Shown in pieces: positions 59,001-64,000 of a DNA stretch of 64,000 bases. The position numbers were made by a program, and so were the translations under genes. The first letter of the stretch is position 1; the number at the start of each line of letters is the position of its first letter. Location: contig NC_079876.1 in NCBI RefSeq assembly GCF_029227915.1, forward strand, positions 5,952,001-6,016,000. The letters run 5' to 3'. This DNA comes from Hydractinia symbiolongicarpus (lineage: Eukaryota; Cnidaria; Hydrozoa; Anthoathecata; Hydractiniidae). The notes under the pieces are model-generated. The model ran no database searches and was not told the origin of the DNA. It saw only the letters and a program-made list of their open reading frames with translations.

Positions 59001-61440
59001 TGTACCTAAGTCTCGTGTTCTTTAAAAAATGTTCTTATAAATAACCGATCGCGTGTCAGAGAAACATCTTTGAAATATTCGTGCAGACGAAATCGAATAT
59101 GTTGAGTACAGCCGTTCTATTTTTATCACTATATCATGTTTCATTCAAAAACGAGTTCTGATAACAACAGGACGTGAATAAGGTGAGAATTGTTTTTCTC
59201 TAATCGTGATGAATTTAATCTCAAAAGTGAATAAATACTTTTTGATAATGCTAGCTTAATTCACGAGCTCAAGAAACCTAAGAAAGATTATGTGATTTCT
59301 ATAAATACAGATTTTTGAATGTTTTTGAATGGTAAATGCTAAAGCATTTTCCACGCTGAGTGAACATATCATTCGTATTATTTGTTATTATCTAGTAAAT
59401 TCTTTTTCTCTCTCGACATAAAAGCCTTCACCTGAAATTTAGATTATCTTCTCTTAAACCCGAATTACATTCAACGAAAACTGATCGAGCAGGCGGGAAA
59501 AGAATGTTTCTAAATTTAGCAAATATCGACCGATAGTCAGCGGACAAATACTTCAGCCGACAAGTTGAAAATGGTCAAGTTGTCCGCTAAGGTATTTGTC
59601 TACCGAGATGAATCGATCAATTAAAATACCCCTTTTTGTTTTTGTTTGGCGGGTTTTTCCCTCCCCGCCAGCTCAGTTTCCGCTGAATGGAAATCTGGCT
59701 TTACTAAACTTCTCATGAAACGTTTTTGTGATACAGAATGTATTTGTTAATCAAACATGCGGATGTCATCATGATTTAGAGAATTAATTTTGTCTCTAAT
59801 CTGGTTTCTAATTTGTCTCTATTTGAAAGTTATCCCATACATCGTGACGTCATGAAATAAGTGTTAAATTTTAATTTTTGTACAATCGTTTTATATTTGT
59901 TTTCGATATTTATTTAAGAAAACGTACAACTATTACTAAAAATTCGTTTGTTTTTATATTTTATATTTATTTTAATGTTATGATAATTATTTGCGAATGT
60001 TTGATATATTAATATTCTCGTTCTACTATTTTTATTTTTTATTCATTTTAAAATTGATGTCATAATTTTTTGCGTTAACATATTTCACCAATTTATAAAT
60101 TTCGCATCTTTTCATTCATTCGTTTATTTTTTATTTTATTTTATTTTTAGATATCGTGGAAATTATTGAATCTAACGATATCGAGAAACTGAAAAATTTA
60201 CTATCCATTCATCCAAACATCGTTCACATGAGAGATAAATATGAACGCACACCATTGATGTGGACAGTATGTTACACCAACAATACATCAATGGTGGAAA
60301 TACTCATCTCATATGGGAGTGATGTTTGGGCGGAAGATAGTGTGAAACAAAACAGTTATCATTACGCTGCAATGCATGATCGTCACACAATATTAGATAT
60401 GTTATGTCGACATGATGTAACAAACATCAACGGTGAAGATTATTTCAACAACACACCATTAAATCGTGCTGCATGGTATGGTAACATCTCATGTGTTGAT
60501 GTTTTGTTACGTTATGAAAATATTGATGTGACGATCAAAGGTCAATATGGAGAAACAGCTTATGATTATGCTGGAGAATTGGATGAACAAAACCGGAAAA
60601 TAATAAGACGAAAAATAAAAGAATACGAAGTAAGTTATTAAGTTGATTTAACAAATTAGAAAGAAGAATAAATTTGTATTTTATTTTAAGTTGGTCATCG
60701 TTTCTAAGGAATAAAAATGATTTAAATATTTAACTGATAAAAGAAATATACATATTATATAATAAAATAGGAAGGAATGATGATATTTTATAAAAGTTAA
60801 AAAATTAATAATAGTTTTGAGTTATGTAGATAAAATAGATGGAGGAATAAATCAAACTTTAAGAAAAAATATGTGGTTATAAAAATAATTTGAATACTGA
60901 GTAAATAAATATAAATATATAAAACTTCGTACCCAGACCATTTTACACACTTCTATCGACCAGACGAACTGAGAATATAGAAATGCGAGCTTTATTTCAT
61001 TTTTTTCAATATTTTTTTTCAGGATGGAAAAAGAAAATAAACATCTTAAGAAATTGTTTAATTTGTAAAACAACAATCGCTTCACAAGGTGAGATATTTG
61101 TGTAGTGTAAATTTCGAGAATGAAAACAACATTCGCCAATCTAATTGAGGTTTAAGTATCTTTCACATTTTTTTATGATTTTTTAGATGTCGAAGAAAAT
61201 TTGCAGCTCGAGTGATTTAATATATTATTGTAGATACACTATTATTATATATTTATTCTATATATATTTATTCTATATATATATTTATTTTATTTATATT
61301 TATTTTATCTATATGTTATATATAAATTATTGTAAATATAAAGCCATGTTATTTTTCGAAATTTATTATTTCTTCTTATTAAATATTTTTATTATTATTA
61401 GAAGAAATTTTATAAGAACAATGAAGCAGGAAGTGGCTAA
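53025..61440 (+). CDS. SF1/DUF2075-like P-loop helicase, FN3 and ankyrin multidomain protein
   Basis: Coding exons 53025-53038, 54262-54515, 54603-57039, 57238-57509, 60151-60629 and probably 61402-61440 join in phase at GT-AG sites, about 1164 aa. The start is ATG 53025 in the exon after TCTTTTGTAG. Residues 1-390 match nothing I know. GPLGSGKSLLAL (about 397) is a Walker A; FHFISDEVDGEMF (about 495) a Walker B; HLNKGMRTTKKI, FFHNTVEQMITF and EGSRGTEF...LEGMSRVTERLIIVS (about 772-810) fit the second RecA-like domain of UvrD/DUF2075 (Schlafen group III-like) helicases. FQPPTI...GKTYKFRVAASNNFGES (902-992) is fibronectin III. Residues 993-1152 hold about four ankyrin repeats (RTPLMWTVCYTNN, NNTPLNRAAWYGN). 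Role unknown; sensor or defence is inference. The last exon is the weakest part: the frame could instead end in retained intron after 60629. It is also possible that the ankyrin exon belongs to a separate gene. Confidence 0.75.
53640..54163 (-). mobile_element. Helitron-like module related to the palindrome arm, intronic
   Basis: On the minus strand it starts TCTATATTATAATGG, then GTGTGTGACAGGCATAGTGG, then GGGTTTACTTTGTTTAAA, and runs to a GCTAGC-rich tail (53650-53730), collinear with 1729-2640. It lies in the intron between the first two coding exons of the helicase-FN3-ankyrin gene. Confidence 0.6.
58748..59146. repeat. Direct duplication of about 99 bp, copies 300 bp apart
   Basis: 58748-58846 and 59048-59146 share GATCGCGTGTCAGAGAAACATC and a GCAGACGAAATCGAATAT block with few changes. 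Each copy is followed by a GTGAGA donor-like site (near 58896 and 59180). Confidence 0.85.
59471..59693. mobile_element. Fold-back MITE-like element
   Basis: The left end TTCAACGAAAACTGATCGAG...GGCGGG and the reverse complement of the right end TTCAGCGGAAACTGAGCTGGCGGG are similar. An internal imperfect hairpin lies at about 59547-59603 (ACAAATAC...GTATTTGT, 25-bp arms with four mismatches). Confidence 0.55.
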
Positions 61441-63738
61441 AAAATAAAAACAAAGTTCTTTTTTTCACAACAAAACGTGAAGAAAAACTTCTTTCAATGC
61501 AGAAAACAATTTGTTCGATTTATTTTCATAGGAAAAGATACATGTTTAAAATTTTAAAGTCACGTGGTTTGACTGCATACAAATTGTCTCGTGTCGAACA
61601 CTTCGAGAAAAAATTAATCATTTAATTTAATTATTTTAAATTAATTTTAAATTTGATTTTATATTATAGTATGAGAGATAAAATAAATTATTAATTATAA
61701 AACTGAAATATTTTTACGAGTTTTATCAACCTCGTCCCCGGGACATCGTTAAAAAACCAATGCACTATTTTTATATAAGAACCCACCTTATAAAATCAAT
61801 AAAGCTTAGATTGTGTAAATGGAAAACAATAAGAACAAGGAGTTATTACATCACTTTCATAGTGTGGTTTCGCTGCGTTAGATATGTATCGTTTAAAATT
61901 TTCAAAAAAATTACTAAAGGCAGAGTTACACTTGCGCGATATTAATAAAAATTTCGATTTTTCAAAAATCGTTTTGTGTATCATAGTTAAAAATAAAATA
62001 TTCTTCTTGATAAAAACAAAAAATCATTTCTTATTAGTATAACTTTTAATTTATTCCAAAATACTCAAATTAAACACTCAAAAATATTTTAAATACATAC
62101 GACAATTAATTTCACGTGCAAGATTATTTTTGGTTCAATATTTTTGTAAGCGTAACTTTGACTTTTGACGTTTTTAAAAGATTTCTTTGTTGTTGTTTTT
62201 ATTCTTTTTTGGAATTATGTTGGCAGTGACAAAGTTTTTAACTGAAATAACATAAACACAATTCTATCACACTTGTTAATACTGGCAGTTGGAAATATAA
62301 TTTAATTCAATGTCACGTTGTTTGATTACATCCTTTATCACAATAATTCGATAAAATGCGGCCTCGGATTTTGTTGAAGAAAAAAACAATAATAATGTAA
62401 TGCTGTTTTAAACTGTCTCATACCAAGGAAGGATTGCTTTTGATAGCGTTTGATATCTTCGGATTGTTCGTGAACACAATGCAGGTCCGTTAACAACAAA
62501 GAAATTTTTTTCATAAAAACAAATTGTTTTTTTAATAGGGCTCAGTAAATCCCAAAAGACAAAGAAACTAGTTTTTAAAATACAAAAGAAAAATTGAAAA
62601 TAAATACCTTTTCCTTGTCTTTTTGTTTGTTTGTTTTGTTTTAAGACAAAGGGTTAAAAAATAATTTTGCATTAAAGCGTTAGAATTTTCGCACCTAATA
62701 ATTTTCTCGCTTATTATTTTTTGTGCAATTTTTTTCTGCTCAAATAGTTTTAGTATTAGTAGTATTCATTAATATTTACACAAGTTTAAATTTATTTAAG
62801 TATTATGTGACCTAATATTTTTTAACTATAAGTATAGAATTTTATTTTTTATATATCACCTGAAGATGTTATTGTGTCAAGCTTTGTGAAATAAATGAAT
62901 TTTTATTGTATGTATAGATTTACTTATTCTATTAACATTCGGCTGCAATGATTAAAACCGCAAATTTCACCTTGTAGTGCACTGGTTCTCTTAATTTCAA
63001 TAATACAATCTGTATCATTGTTTAAATCATATTGGTGTAGAATCACTTTGTGCAGGTGAATTTTTATCCATAGCACTTTCGTTTTTCCAACTTTTACAGA
63101 TAATATGATTTACACCGACCATAATAACTGGTGAGGACAACGACTCTTCTTATTTTTTTTAAATACATGACCTTAAACAGCCATCCTCATTACATTGACA
63201 TTATATTGAGAACTCTAGAAAGACTAAAGTTTCTTTTGTTACATCTTTTCTTCAGTTTTATTTTTCAGAAAATTAAAAATTACCGCTGTCTTTAATTTGT
63301 ACAAAATTAGGAAAAATGTATAAGCCACCAGCATTATTTAAGCACCCCCTTCGATTAAGCACCCACGCAAAAAATCCAAAATATCATAACGGTATATAAC
63401 TTTACTGCAACCTTAACCGAAATAAAACACAGTTTTCAACCTGTTGTTACCTCGTCGTAACAAAAAAAATAGTCATATAATTTTGCGGAATAAGTTTTAG
63501 CAAACTAATCATGACACTTAGTACATGGTGTCACACATGCATTATAGCCATAATAGCGTTTTCCAAAAAAAACTTATCGGAACTTCAATTTAAATTAAAA
63601 TCACACAAAACAGCTTGTTGTAAACACCAGGTTGAACGTGTAATGTAGGTAGAAAAACTTTATCACAATGGCCTAAATACTGGAAACAGGCCGTCATTAA
63701 CACCAGACTGAGCACTTGACAGGTACACAAATCGGGTT
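61441..63738. other. AT-rich intergenic region
   Basis: No gene recognised; runs of simple A/T sequence. A short open frame at 61187-61447 rich in Ile and Tyr is low-complexity AT sequence. Confidence 0.45.

Positions 63739-64000
<262 letters not shown>

Larger units (their letters stand above)
57510..60150 (+). other. Long intron between the FN3 and ankyrin exons
   Basis: Holds a roughly 100-bp direct duplication and a fold-back element (listed separately). A 72-codon frame at 58190-58408 has no motif. Additional exons cannot be excluded. Confidence 0.45.

Noticed and set aside
61187-61447. ORF rich in Ile/Tyr as a terminal exon of the ankyrin gene
   Set aside because: It could splice in phase after 60629, but the sequence is low-complexity AT; the 61402-61440 exon gives a simpler end. 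Not excluded.

Overview
The window looks like AT-rich nuclear DNA from an animal, most probably a cnidarian and perhaps a hydrozoan. The evidence is intron-containing genes with GT-AG splice sites, a DEG/ENaC (HyNaC/ASIC-type) channel, single-exon class A GPCRs with a DPVIY motif in TM7, and a dense load of eukaryotic transposons (Helitron-like, hAT, pogo-like, P-like, SINE, LINE, Penelope-like) and minisatellites. The species assignment is inference only.

Layout. Positions 1-13178 are a giant near-perfect inverted repeat, with 6111-bp arms around a 956-bp loop and its outer end cut by the window edge. The arms are built from degenerate tandem subrepeats and Helitron-like modules. A Helitron relative and a hAT MITE follow (13.9-14.8 kb). 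A DEG/ENaC channel gene is on the minus strand (15.3-16.8 kb). An integrase-core-family gene (18.5-19.4 kb) is broken by an in-frame stop and a LINE 3' fragment. Minisatellites and a pogo-like MITE fill 20-24.2 kb.

Positions 24267-31916 are a complete-looking 7.65-kb P-element-like transposon. It has identical 32-bp terminal inverted repeats, 11-bp subterminal inverted repeats, a five-exon transposase gene (889 aa) and a convergent three-exon companion gene (493 aa). The companion carries a C2HC finger and a domain that resembles the C-terminal part of ordinary P/THAP9 transposases. A tRNA-derived SINE sits in a transposase intron.

From 32.7 to 41.1 kb there is a minus-strand cluster of three related GPCR genes, the middle one a pseudogene, separated by a TIR element and an inverted minisatellite. 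Positions 41920-46589 are a Penelope-like element with 631-bp direct repeats, a truncated frameshifted RT and two unrecognised ORFs.

From about 50.9 to 61.4 kb, a plus-strand gene can be assembled from six coding exons in consistent phase, probably with a noncoding first exon under a promoter with NRF1-like sites. It encodes a roughly 1160-aa protein with an unknown N-terminal region, an SF1/DUF2075-like P-loop helicase domain, a fibronectin III domain and ankyrin repeats. This is an unusual architecture and a candidate sensor or defence protein. The right edge holds a long (TA)n tract and the end of a Penelope GIY-YIG endonuclease.

The two most notable systems are the split two-gene P-like transposon and the helicase-FN3-ankyrin gene. 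Gene models are hand-spliced from sequence; no transcript or database evidence was available.
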